NCBI RefSeq assembly: GCF_024323335.1
Contig: NC_066579.1
Span: forward strand, 352,291,400-352,355,399
Source: Lathyrus oleraceus
Taxonomy: Eukaryota; Streptophyta; Magnoliopsida; Fabales; Fabaceae
DNA: 64,000 nucleotides
Direction of reading: 5' to 3'
The translations under genes were made by a program, and so were the position numbers. The notes beneath the pieces are model-generated. The model worked only from the letters and a program-made list of their open reading frames with translations. It was not told the origin of the DNA and ran no database searches. This document shows, one piece after another, positions 47,401 to 58,256 of the stretch. Within the stretch, counting starts at the first letter, position 1; the number at the start of each line of letters is the position of its first letter.

Positions 47401-47466
47401 AGGATGAAGGTCAGTTAGCAGGTTTTTGTTTCCAGTCATGTGTCTGGAGCACCCACTGTCAAAATA
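44448..47466 (-). pseudogene. SIRE-like pol: protease, integrase, RT, RNase H
   Basis: The protease begins at about 47464 with YFDSGCSRHMTGN. Its preceding Trp codon has become TGA, separating it from gag. Integrase: HQRLGHLHL near 47070, MDLMGPMQVESLGGKKYAYV (about 46880-46830) and the VERKNRILQESA segment (46590). RT: ARLVAQGYTQVEGVDFDETF (about 45800-45740) and the intact catalytic IYVDDIVFGG near 45380, just after a stop. RNase H: TGYCDADWAGSVDDRKSTSG near 44910 and IRHHFIR near 44600; the end is at 44448. Stops lie in integrase (two near 47070-46960, one near 46680), before YVDD (45402-45404) and in RNase H (after LVWMK), and a frame change occurs near 46200. Confidence 0.85.
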
Positions 47467-49116
47467 TCAGTCTTCTTTGGCTGAAACTCTGAAGGAAGTG
47501 TGAGCTATAAGGTTTGTAGCACCAGTCCTAGGAACCCATTGTTTTCTGTTGACAGGTATGTGATGTTTGGGTCTAGGTTGATGATGAGAAGGACTAGGAT
47601 AGCTAGACAACTTATAGCAGAATGGTTTTATGTGGCCAAATTTTCCACAGTAATGACATCTCCATATTTGATGTTTCCCTTTCTGCTGTCTTCCTTTATG
47701 ATGTTGTGACATCTTTGGTTTGCTACCAGTGTGACTGCACTCAGGTTTGGATTCATTGAACCCAATGCTAGACTTGTCTCCTGCCATTTGTCCAGTCTGG
47801 AGAATTTTGTCTAAGGTGTCAGATCCATTGTTTAGCATTTTGACATACTTTGTCATCTCATCCAGTTTAGAATTCAAGAACACTGCTTCAGTCTTCAACT
47901 TAGAGATGGTTTCCAAGTGTTCTACCTTCTCATTCTCCAGTTGTGTTATCACTTTCTTCTGACTTTCAACTTGTTGATACACTTCTTCACTTCTGTGACA
48001 CAACTTTCTGTAGGTAGTGGCTAACTCATCAAAGGTTACTTCATCATCACTTGAGTCTTCATCAAAACCCCATCTTCCAGTCAAGGCAGTCACAAGATTT
48101 GCAGACTCTTCTGTTTCACTTTCATCAGACCAAGTAGCAGCAAGACTCTTCTTCTGTTTCTTGAGGTAGGTTCCACATTCAGCTCTAATGTGTCCATACC
48201 CATCACATTCATGGCACTGAACTCCTTTTCCTACTTTGGACTTTTCATCAGATCTTGTTCTTCTTCCAGTATTGTTGGACTTACTGATGTCAGATGAGAT
48301 GTTCTTGACATTAGACTTATACCTTACATCCATCTTTTTCAGAAGTTTGTTGAACTGACTTCCCAGTAATGCTACATCATTTGCCAGATCTTCATCAGTA
48401 TCTTGACCACTTTCTTCCTCTTTCTCTTCAGTGTTTGACATGAAGGCTATGTTTTTGACTTTCTTTTCAGATCCATCACACATTCCCATCTCAAATGTTT
48501 GGAGGGATCCAATTAGCTCATCAACTCTCATATTGGAAATATCTTGAGACTCTTCTATGGCTGTCACTTTCATGGCAAATCTCTTAGGAAGTGATCTGAG
48601 TATTTTCCTCACTAGTTTTTCATCTGACATCTTCTCACCCAGGGCTCTTGAGGCATTAACAATTTCAAGGATATTCATATGAAATTCATGAATATTTTCA
48701 TCTTCTTTCATCCTCAAATTTTCAAACTTGGTAGTGAGCAGCTGCAGTATAGACATCTTCACTCTAGAGGCGCCTTCATAAGTGGTTTTGAGAATGTTCC
48801 AAGCATCTTTAGCCACCTCATAGTTGTTTACCAATCTGAAGATGTTCTTATCTACTCCATTGAATATAGAATTCAATGCTTTAGAGTTCCCAAGGACTAG
48901 ATCATCCTCCTCCTTGGTCCATTGTTCCTCATCCTTCTTATGAGTTGTAGCTTCTCCTTCCTTAGTAATAACTGGATGTTCCCAGCCTGTTAAAACAGCC
49001 TTCCAAGCCTTATTATCCAAAGATTTTAGGAAGGCTACCGTTCGAGGTTTCTAGTAGTCATAGTTGGATCCATCCAAAATAGGTGGTGTGTGAACATATC
49101 CTCCGTCTCTATCCAT
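47467..49116 (-). pseudogene. SIRE-like gag, one early nonsense codon
   Basis: The natural start is the ATG at 49116 (MDRDGGYVHTPPILDGSNYD). A conserved Trp codon at 49051-49053 has become TAG. From the next ATG (49020) the frame is open for 517 codons. It carries a UBN2-type gag domain (SILQLLTTKFENLRMKEDEN region), two zinc knuckles (CHECDGYGHIRAEC near 48200 and CHYCGKFGHIKPFC near 47640) with a coiled-coil stretch between them, and the NRKQWVPRTGA motif near the end. Gag and pol share one frame here, unlike the left copia element. Confidence 0.87.
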
Positions 49117-49161
49117 AGTACCAGAAAGTAACGTCCCTAGATCTTACCCAGAACCAAAGCA

Positions 49162-49181
49162 GGATGCCTGCTCTAATACCA
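49162..49181 (-). other. primer binding site, initiator tRNA-Met type
   Basis: TGGTATTAGAGCAGGCATCC on the minus strand, two bases inside the 5' LTR. It is one base different from the copy in the 7.65-kb non-autonomous element. Confidence 0.85.
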
Positions 49182-49183
49182 AT

Positions 49184-50135
49184 TGAAATTCTGGTATCAG
49201 ATATGAGATGTCGAAGGTAATGTCACGACACTAATATCTGAACAATACAAACAAGATAAAAGATAAAAAACAGTAATGCAAGAGACACAAGCAATTGTTA
49301 ACCCAATTTGGTGCAAACTCACCTACGTCTGAGGGCTACCAAGCCAGGAAGGAAATCCACTAAACAGAATTAGTTCAAAGACTCTTAGTAAACAACTTCA
49401 AGTTACAGTCTTTTCACCTAATCTCTACCCGTGTAACTTCTACCTAAGAACTCTTAGATATGAGATCCTACTCACTCCCCCTCAATCACAGTAGTGATAT
49501 AAAACAAGAATTACAATGAAAAGAAGACACTCTTCAAAGACACATACTTGATCTTGCTTAAAAGCTTCAATCAAGTAAACACACACTCATGCTTCAAAGC
49601 TTAGAGTGGATAAATTACAACTCAAAAATCAGTCCAATTCAATCATCTATGGATGAATGAATGGCTTACAATACATACTACCACGTAAGACTCAAACCCT
49701 TATTCTCTCTCAATATTTCGTTCGTTATTTCTTGTGTATTGAATCCAGGTTTTCCATGTCCTTTATATAGAAGCATTTGGCTGGGCTTGGACATCATAAA
49801 ACCCTAAAACTATTTTCCATTCATATCTTCTAATGACAGTTGATTATATATCATTGGAAAATAATTCAATCTGGTTGTAATTACTGATTGAGGGCGCGTT
49901 CAATCATCTCTTCAATCATACATAAATTAGCATAAAAAACGCAATCACATAATACATAACTGAATGCTCTGTATATATATGTCATGACATCGGATCTGAC
50001 ATCTCAGTAAAATCCTGCATATTCACATTTTAAACACCATGCAGGTACATGTTATCTTATGTCAAGACAACACTTGTGACAACTTGTGAACACTCTAGGT
50101 TTTACCAAAATTGCTGCCAACATATAGAACCAACA
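49184..50135 (-). repeat. SIRE-like 5' LTR
   Basis: 952 bp, aligned end to end with 40829-41788. TATA box at 49761-49770 (minus). A short replaced segment near 49955-49980 accounts for most of the length difference. Confidence 0.88.
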
Positions 50136-50140
50136 CTTAT

Positions 50141-50913
50141 GTTGCAGGGTAAATCCCTAGGAGTGCTCATGAGTTTACAATGATCAAGCTTGAACATTTT
50201 CATAAGATCCTTTGTATATTTAGTCTGGCGAACATAAAATCCCTCTTTGCATTGATTGATTTGAATTCCAAGGAAGAACTTTAGCTCTCCCATCATACTC
50301 ATTTTGAATTCAGTCTGTATTGTCTTAGAAAGATATTGGCAAAGAAAAGCATTAGTTGAACCAAATATGATGTCATCAACATACACTTGGACAATTAAGT
50401 TATCATTCTTAAGAGTATTTCTAAAGAGTGAAGTGTCTACTTGTCGTTTATGAAATCCATATTCTAACAGAAAATTACTCAATCTCTCATACGAAGCTCT
50501 AGGAGCTTGTTAAGTCCATAGAGTGATTTCGTTCATTCAAAACATAATCCGGGTGGACTGAGTCCTCAAATCCAAGTGGCTGTTTGACATGCATTCTTAA
50601 AAAATGACACCATTTAAGAATGCACTCTTAACATCCATTTGTTATAGGATGATATCATGATTTATAGTATAAGAGATAAGTAATCTAATTGCCTCTAACC
50701 TTACAACTGGTGCAAAGGTTTCATAGAAATATATTCCTTCTTGCTAACTATATCCTTGAACCACAAGTCTAGCTTCATTTTTTTTACCAATTCTCCTTGC
50801 TTGTTGAACTTTTTTTTTAATACCCATTTTGTTACAATAATGTTCTTCTGTGAAGGTTTAAGTACCATACTCCAGACATCATTCCTTTGATACTGATTCA
50901 GAACTTCTTGCAT
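50141..50913 (-). pseudogene. older copia RT, N-terminal and catalytic part
   Basis: MQEVLNQYQRNDVWSMVLKP and KNIIVTKWVLKKKFNKQGEL (50913-50760) start the RT. After shifts, QVYVDDIIFGS (about 50400-50370) keeps the catalytic box, followed by the MSMMGELKFFLGIQINQ segment. The frame reaches the SIRE-like insertion at 50141 and resumes at 40828. Confidence 0.83.
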
Positions 50914-51270
50914 AGCAATAATTTAGCCATCATCATAAAGTGTTTCATCAATAAAAGCAAGTTTAGTCATGGAGAATAGTCCTAGCATTGAATTCTCTTC
51001 TCTGAAGGCATACCTTGTCTTTCTAAGGCTATCTTTGTTTCCAATAATTTACTCTTCTGGATGAGAAGACTTGTACCTAAAGGTCTTCTTGGATTATGGT
51101 GCATTTAAATGGTTATCTTGTGCTTCTTCAGATTCTTCATTGTCAGGATGAGCTTCTGAGGTAGGATCAACTTCAGGATCATTAGCTTCTGGAGTTATGA
51201 TGAATTATGACCATCCAACTTCAGATGGATTGAGTGCTTCTAAACTTCCAGATTCTTGACCTCTAGCTCC
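50914..51270 (-). other. integrase-RT linker of the older copia element
   Basis: Glu/Ser/Asp-rich linker, heavily shifted, with no domain of its own. Confidence 0.5.
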
Positions 51271-51696
51271 TTATGTGTCTTTGGATACATAAATTTCTGA
51301 TTTTTTTTGAACTAGCTCTGACATTTTATTATCAGGCTCTTTTTCATCAAATTTAATGCGTACTGACTCTCTAAGCACATATGTTTCAGAGTTATACATT
51401 ATGTATGCTTTAGAGCGTTCAAAGTATCTCAAAAATATACCCTTATGAGCTTTAGCATCAAATTTCTTAAGATAGACTTTATTGTTTAGGATATAACATA
51501 TACATCTAAATTGATGGAAATAAGAGATGTTTGGATTTCTTTCCTTGAACAACTCATATGAGGTCTTATTCATAATATGTCTAATATAGATTCTATTATG
51601 AACATAACATGTAGTGTTTACAGCTTCTGGCCATAAATACTTAGGTAACTTGTTCTCATGGATCATGGTTATGGAAATTTCTTGTAAAAATTTAGG
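51271..51696 (-). pseudogene. older copia integrase, C-terminal part
   Basis: The minus strand reads LQEISITMIHENKLPKYLWP, then TTCYVHNRI, SYFHQFRCICYILNN, GIFLRYFERSKAYIMYNSET. This is the integrase region after the catalytic core. It is cut at about 51697 by the inverted-repeat DNA element; the upstream part resumes near 53120. Confidence 0.83.
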
Positions 51697-52267
51697 GGTT
51701 GTTTGATTTAGTTTTGTTTTTTAGTTTTTAAATACTATTTTATAAACTACTTTTTTAAAACTGTATTTAAGAACAATTTTTTTTAAAAACTGTTTGGTAG
51801 TCTTGTTTTTGAAAATAGTTTTACAAATTGAAAATTGAAAAATTTATATGATAAAATTATTTTAAAATTTTATTTTGAAACCTATCAAACATATATGATT
51901 TGTTTTACCTTTTTTTTCATAACTTTAAACTTTGACTTTTATAATATTTATTATATAATAATTAATATTTGAGAGATAAAAAAACATAATATATCTAGAT
52001 TGTTAACTTTAGATAGCGGCAGATTGTTTTGGACATGAGACTATATACATAAAAGGAGAGGTGAATTGTGGATGTTTGAAAATTGTTGATTGAAAACAAA
52101 ATCTTTAGTAAATTCAGAGTTTAAAAAACCTTTGGGCGGGGATGGTCCTAGCGACGTCGATAAAGCACAATAACTCTTCTCAATCGGAGATAGTAACAAC
52201 GAAACTCCAATTAAAACTACGGAGTTTGAAGAATAAACCAAACACACCAACTCAACAAGGCGTCCGC

Positions 52268-52338
<71 letters not shown>

Positions 52339-53118
52339 TTAGCGAAAGCCGATTTCACTATAACGCATTTAGGCTATTAAGCGAAATAATAATGGGAATA
52401 ATGTCACACATATCTATATTTGAGACTTGGATTGCCTGTACTTATCTATATGATAATTCTCGTGTGTTAAGAAAATTATGAAAGGATTGTAACCTTTTGA
52501 GACTGGTCGTCAGAGGATCATTGTGGTTTGTCTGATATATATATGTGTCTGTGCGAGTGCGTGCCTATTCAAATAAATGTTAAAAAAGAATTTTATATAA
52601 ATTTTAATTAAAATAACATTTAAAAGCAATTTGATATTTTATATTAGTTATTCTTTTAAGAAATCACGTTCAACTACATTGTCATCAAAATTTAATCAAA
52701 AACTTTAATTTTTTTAACTAATATTTTTATAACAAATTTATAACAATAACGATGGTTTATTTTTTAAAAAATATTATTCAATATGGCTTATAATTAATTA
52801 TTATAAAAAACAAGTTGTAGAGGGAGCAACTTCTAAATCAGTTTCAACGTTATATTCATTTATAATATACTTCTATTTATTTACTAGAATGTAATTAATG
52901 AATACATCCTATATCTTCTTTGTGTTTTCAATAAGGTAAAATATTGAAAATAAAACTAAAAACATGTTTTAGCTATTTCTCATTTTCAATTTTAAAAATA
53001 GCAAATTAAAACAGTTTTGAAAAACAAATTTTAAAAATAAGTTCAAAAAATAAATTTTAAATTTTTTAGTTTTTAAATACAGAAAAACAACTTTTAAAGA
53101 GCCTTTCAAACATAACCT
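51697..53118. mobile_element. 1.4-kb inverted-repeat DNA element with a GC-richer insert
   Basis: It splits the integrase frame. The left end AGGGGTTGTTTGATTTAG and the reverse complement of the right end AAGGTTATGTTTGAAAGG form imperfect inverted repeats of the GGTTRTGTTTGA hAT type. Subterminal AGTTTTTAAATAC blocks also recur in inverted order. No transposase was found. At about 52000-52262 it contains a GC-richer, gene-like stretch followed by a TA microsatellite. Target duplication could not be confirmed. Confidence 0.65.
52272..52336. repeat. TA microsatellite
   Basis: About 32 uninterrupted TA units inside the inverted-repeat element. Confidence 0.95.
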
Positions 53119-54065
53119 TATTCTTTCTCTCTCTCTCTCCAATTCTATTTTGCTGTGGAGTTCTAGGAGAAGAGAACTCATGTAGCATTCCATGTTTTTC
53201 ACAAAATAGTTCAAATTTCTCATTTTCAAAATCACCACCATGATCACTTCTTACCTTTAAAATTTTGGATTATTTTTGAATTTGTACTTGTATGCATAAG
53301 ATGTTGAACACATTATATGATTCATCCTTAGTTCTCAGAAATTTAAGCCAAGTCCATACACTATAGTCATCAACACTGACTAGACCATATTTCTTCTCAT
53401 TGATTGATGCAGTACTAATAAGACCAAACAAATCAATGTGAAGTAGTTTTAAAGGTCTAGAGGTAGAGACAATATTTTTTAGATTTCAAAGAAGTTTTGC
53501 TGATTTGTCCTACTTGGAATGCTCCACAAAGAGAATCTGAGTGATAAATGAGATCTGGAAATCCTTTAACAAGTTTCAACTTGTTAAGTTTAGAGATTAA
53601 TTTCCAGTTAGCATGACCTAACCTTCTGTGTTAGATCCACTTCTCATCACTCATGGATAGAAGGAAAACTACCTTTTGATCAACCAATTCCAAAAAATTA
53701 ACTTTTGAAACATTGCCATTTTTCTTCCCTTTGAACACTATGGACTTGTTAGATTCACCAATGACTATAAAACCATTCTTATCAAATATGACTTCATAAC
53801 CACTGTCACAAAATTGATTAATGCTTAATAGGCTATGTTTAAGTCCATCTACAAGCCAAACATTATTAATTGGAATAAAGGAGTTACCAATAGTACCCAT
53901 ACCCGTGATATTTACTTTCTGGTTTCCTCCAAATCCCACATTTACTCTCTCTTTCAGAGTTAGGGTTTGGAACATAAGCTTTTCTTTTGTCATATGTTGC
54001 GAGAAACCACTGTCCAGGTACCATGACTGTTGTTTTGCTTCTCCCTTGAAACATATTTGTAGCAA
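53119..54065 (-). pseudogene. older copia protease and integrase N-terminal part
   Basis: The protease frame 54065-53631 has QQSWYLDSGFSQHMTKEKLM with catalytic DSG, then GMGTIGNSFIPINNVWLVDG and LLSINQFCDSGYEVIFDKNG. Below 53631 an integrase remnant reads GHANWKLISKLNKLKL and, near 53175-53130, HEFSSPRTPQQN, with many stops. The conserved VERKNR segment has been replaced by a GAGA-repeat stretch right at the insertion edge. Confidence 0.8.
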
Positions 54066-55915
54066 AGATAATTTGAGATTTAGGTACTCATAATCTTATG
54101 GGTTGTTTATGGTTAGTTTTGACAAGTTCCTTATTTTTTGTACCTTTGCTCTTATATGACTAGGTTTTTGATTATTCAAGACTTTTGATTTAAAAGCTTA
54201 TTGTCTTGAATAGGTCTTTGCCTTAGGCTCTGAACCTATAAGAAACTTAGCTCCTTCTATCTTATGTTCTGGATTCTTCAGAATCTTTGACTTTAGAGTC
54301 TTGGGTTCTAGTTTCTTCAGAGCCTTTGATTCAATAACTTTAGGTTCTATTTGAGTCAAAACCTTTGCATTTTCAGCAGCAAGTGCAGAATAAGAGTCAA
54401 GCTCTTTCTAAGCAGAGCTTGAAGATGAAAGGTCTGTTGGTTTACTCAAGGTCTCAAACCTCAAATTAAAAGTTTTTTTTGTGAGTGACCCAAACCTTCC
54501 CATTCACTTCTACTTACTCCATAAATCATGGAAGCAAGTTTAGTTCTATTGAAGACATTTATGAGAAATTCTTGAAGAGACATTTCATGCTCATCAAGAG
54601 GTTTGTCAGACACTTACTTTACTAAAGTAATATGATCTTTCACTAGAACTTCATTTCTGCTTTGAACATATTTTAACTCATCTTTCAAAAGATCATATTG
54701 TTTTTTCAGCACTTTGATGTGTCTGGATTTCTCTTGACATCTTCCTATAAGCTCTTGAACAAAAGTAATTAAATTAGAACATGATAGTTTAGAAAATACC
54801 TCATCCTCTTCTTCTGATTCTGAGCCAGAATCTGAGTTATATTTTGCTTCTGAAGATGTAAGAGCCATCAATGCAAGGTCGGCTTGCTTTTTATTCTTTT
54901 CAGAGTCTTCCTCGTTGTTAAGTTCATTACATGTTGCCATGATACTTTTCTTGAATTTGTTATTGAAGCTATCCTTATGAAATCTTCTCTTCTTTGGCTT
55001 GTCCTTTTATATTTCAGGACATTCAACAATGAAGTGAACAGACTTCTTGCAGTTGAAGCATCCTTTTTTATCATCCTTCTTTTCTCTAGAGCCAGATCCT
55101 CTGAAGCCACTACTTTTGCAAGATAATATTTTATTCTTCCTATTCAGATGCTGAAATCTTCTAAAGATGAAGGCCATTTCCTTATCATTTGAGTTATCTT
55201 CAGAATCTTATGCTTTAGAAGTTTCTTCAGATTTAAAGAGCCTTTTCAATTTTAGAAATAAATTTCAAAGCAAAATGGTATGAATTTCTAACAGATTCAT
55301 CTCCGTTGAGCTCCATCTCATGGATATGAAGATTACTGATGAGAATCTCAATACTTAATGTGTTTAAGTCGTTAGCCTCATGTATAACAATCACTTTTGG
55401 TCTGTATCTGACAGGAATACTCCTAAGAATCTTCTTTACATGATCATACATAGTATAACTCTTGTTTAGAACCTGAAGTTCTGATACACGAACTTGATAT
55501 CTATAGAACATGGTTTCAATGTCTTAATCCTCCTTCATTTTTAATAACTCATAATGCTGAACCAGAAGGTTAGCCTTAGCTTCCTGAACTTCTTGATTCC
55601 TTTCATAAGTAAAACATAGGGAATTGAAGATGGTCTTAGTAGTAGATTTTTCAATTATTTTGATGTACTTTGAATGAGGTAGAGCATCAACCAAGATGCC
55701 TCTAACTCTATGATTTTTTCTATCAACCATTTTCTGAGCTGGCGTGAGGGATTTTCTATCGGACATCATTCCAAATCCATTGATTGAAATATCAATGCCA
55801 TCTTCTAGAATATCACACAACTAATCATTAAAGTCTATGATATGAGTATACATCTTGCTCTTCCACCATTCAATGTTAAGAGAGAAATCTAAATCTAAAT
55901 ATCTTAGGTAAGGGG
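54066..55915 (-). pseudogene. older copia gag
   Basis: From about 55880 downward: WKSKMYTHIIDFND, a stop, CDILEDGIDISINGFGM, then MVDRKNHRVRGILVDALPHS (55740-55680). At 55511-55233 comes KKILRSIPVRYRPKVIVIHE, HEANDLNTLSIEILISNLHI in the same UBN2 gag domain. At about 55060-55010 FNCKKSVHFIVECPEI-type sequence marks a damaged zinc knuckle. The frame at 54940-54614 gives the Glu/Ser-rich, coiled-coil part (SDSGSESEEEDEVFSKLSCS). At least five shifts or stops are present. Confidence 0.8.
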
Positions 55916-55925
55916 ATCATAACTC

Positions 55926-56558
55926 CATGTTTTTTCACACATTCTTGAAATCTAGGAACAAGCACAATGGCATTTATGCTTTTGTTCATTTCAAAAACCG
56001 GTTACAGGAATCTTTTCATTCAAGGCCTAAATTGGAAGGTGTGGAATTCAATAGGATTTTTGTAGAAGACAATTCTTCCCTCGAAGTTCCATTTTCTCTT
56101 ATTGACATGAAGGAAGTTATATGGAATTCGTCGTCTGACAAAAGTCTGGTACTGGACAGATTCAATATGACATTTTACAAAGCTGTTTGGGATTTTATTT
56201 TATTTTATATTTCAGAAGACTTTCACTGGCTTTGTGGGGGCATGCCCTTAATTGGTTAGTGAACTCCATATCATGCAAACTTGGCTCACGCGTTACTATC
56301 GACTTCTGGAACTCAAAATGGATTGTCCCTAGTCCCCTTAAAGATTTATATCCTAATATGTTTGTTTTTGTTGAGAATTACAGGTTATTGATTGATCTCG
56401 AAGACGAGTGGAAAAATGGTTTATGGTGTTGGAACTTACGTTTCAACCCCGAGCTTTCAGCAACAACCATTTTTGAAACAGAAGACCTTTTTAACATTCT
56501 TACAAATATCTGCCCTGCACCTAATGCTGCTGACATCCTACATTTGATATCTCTATAG
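55926..56558 (+). pseudogene. rearranged L1-type LINE fragment
   Basis: A plus-strand frame (55927-56259) reads FFHTFLKSRNKHNGIYAF, the linker before LINE RT, then SLIDMKEVIWNSSSDKS and FNMTFYKAVWDFI of the early RT. The overlapping frame (56187-56558) jumps directly to the post-RT region: SISCKLGSRVTIDFWNSKWI, LYPNMFVFVEN, GLWCWNLRFNPELS. About 1.5-2 kb of RT core is therefore missing from between. No RNase H or poly(A) end follows. It is inserted at, or joined to, the gag start of the copia element. Confidence 0.75.
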
Positions 56559-58256
56559 AACAACCAATTAAACTGACTCAAGAGATCTATGATTTACCTT
56601 TGTCATATAGCCTAATTAGTTATTGATACTAATTAGAATTTTAAAATAATTGTTATTTGGACACAGAAAACCGTCTCCGTATAAATATCAGACACAGTAC
56701 ACAATACATTTCACATTAATTGAAAATTTAAATCTAAAGTATTATATATCATACTTTACCTATCTTAGAACATATCCTTGCTAAAAATAAAAACAAAACT
56801 TTGATAAAAATAAATATCAAACTGTACCTATCTTGAACCATAATGTTCAACACAACATGAAGCTGTCTCATAAATGTGTTATTTCTAGTTTAATAAAAAG
56901 CCATTGAGTGGGGGACTAAAGCATGGACCACTATAAAATTCATATCATCAAAATGAAGTGAATATAAGAAAAGCATCCAAATTTTGGTGTGGCCATATCC
57001 CAACCCCACTAATAAAGAGAAAAAAGATAAAATCATGAAACTAGGTCTAAAAAAAGAATCATATTAAATTATTATTGTGGTTTCCCACTCCAAGTTACTT
57101 TCATGATTGGAACCACTTTTATCATTCATATAGAAATATGCCCCACTACCACATTGCATGTCTGCTTCTATCTTTTTGAAAAAAAAACCAAAATCATTGT
57201 AGCTGATAGAGATAGCGGAAAGTGAACATATTAGACTTTTACATATTATTATTTTTCATATGATTTCTCTAGTGTATATAAATTAATCTTTTTGTTGGGT
57301 CTAACAGCTTTAATTTGTTCATAAATTGTTAGGGTTTAAGAAACAGCCGCGGTCGCATTGCGGTCGCGTAAAAACTTTCGTGATTTCAGACAATATAAAT
57401 GTCACGATATTGATTATGGTCGTTACGAAGTGAATTATCCACAATTTATTTTTCATTATTAAAACGGTAATAACTATAAACGTCGATATCATTTTGTCGT
57501 TGCCATTTTCAGTCGCAGACCGTTTCCTAAAACTATGGTCTTGACAATATTAACGAGGAGGCTGTATATTTGAGGTTAGGTCACCTTTGAGGCACACGTG
57601 AATTGTGTGTATATTGTTTATGTAAACAAAATTGTTTAAACATTTTTGTGATAAACAAAAACTAATTAATAATGATTCTGTAAAAGGGAAGAAGTACAAT
57701 AATGTGAATTTTAATGATTATACAAGTTTCTGAAATTATTAAAACTGTGTTTTTTTCTCCGAAAATAAAATAAAGCAACGTGCTGTGCCATACTTGATCT
57801 GGTTTGTGTTATTTGTAAAGTGAGAGGTTGATTTCTAGGGAGAGAAATTTAACTAAAGAGAGGAATTCGTAAGCTTTTAATCATAAGTTTTGAAATATCT
57901 CTAATTGTAATTTAAGGGTTGAGAAACACATTTTAAAATAATGGGATTGAATGATTCGTGTACTTAGTGGTCGAGAGATTGAGCCTCAAACGTGTAGAAA
58001 TTATGAAGTGTTTTTTTACGTGTTAAGAACATTTCTCGTAACTCATGTATAATATGTTGTTGAGAATTTTGATTGTTAGTGGACATAGGAATTACTTTCT
58101 TCCCTATAATAGATTAATTTAAGTTAAACTGGATAAATAATTTATGTGTGATAGATTCTTTATTTTTATTTTTGTATGGTTTTTTATACATTAACTTGGT
58201 AGATTAATATTGTTAGGCCTGTTTATTTTGACTTTCATTTTTTTATATCAGATACA
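56559..58256. other. intergenic region, no gene seen
   Basis: AT-rich with no convincing coding frame. A CG-rich patch CGCGGTCGCATTGCGGTCGCG lies near 57347-57367 and CG-containing words continue to about 57530, resembling subterminal parts of a DNA transposon, but no ends could be set. Confidence 0.45.

Larger units (their letters stand above)
40829..50135 (-). mobile_element. SIRE-like Ty1/copia element with env-like frame
   Basis: The LTRs are 40829-41788 (3') and 49184-50135 (5'). About 40 differences between them, counted by eye, make it older than the 7.65-kb element. Target-site flanks CTCAT (40824-40828) and CTTAT (50136-50140) match at four of five bases. Order on the minus strand: LTR, PBS, gag, PR-INT-RT-RNase H, env-like frame, PPT, LTR, as in SIRE. 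It sits inside the RT of the older copia element in the same orientation. Nonsense changes in gag, PR, INT, RT and RNase H make it inactive, but most domains are still readable. Confidence 0.9.
36788..55925 (-). mobile_element. older Ty1/copia (SIRE/Maximus-like) element, twice interrupted
   Basis: Read on the minus strand: gag (from about 55915), protease, integrase, RT, RNase H, spacer, PPT and 3' LTR (38290 to 36788). The coding line is broken by an inverted-repeat DNA element (about 51.7-53.1 kb, in integrase) and by a SIRE-like retrotransposon (40829-50135, in RT). RT residues continue across the latter: the frame ending at its right flank resumes at its left flank. The 5' LTR is missing; the gag start abuts a LINE fragment. 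Many stops and shifts are present. Confidence 0.85.

Noticed and set aside
52142..52342. 66-codon plus frame ending in an Ile-Tyr repeat
   Set aside because: The end is the TA microsatellite and the rest lies antisense to the candidate captured stretch.
54884..55126. 80-codon plus frame
   Set aside because: Antisense shadow of the older copia gag.
57340..57540. CpG-rich patch as a promoter island
   Set aside because: It is short, has no TATA box or coding frame downstream, and resembles transposon subterminal sequence more.
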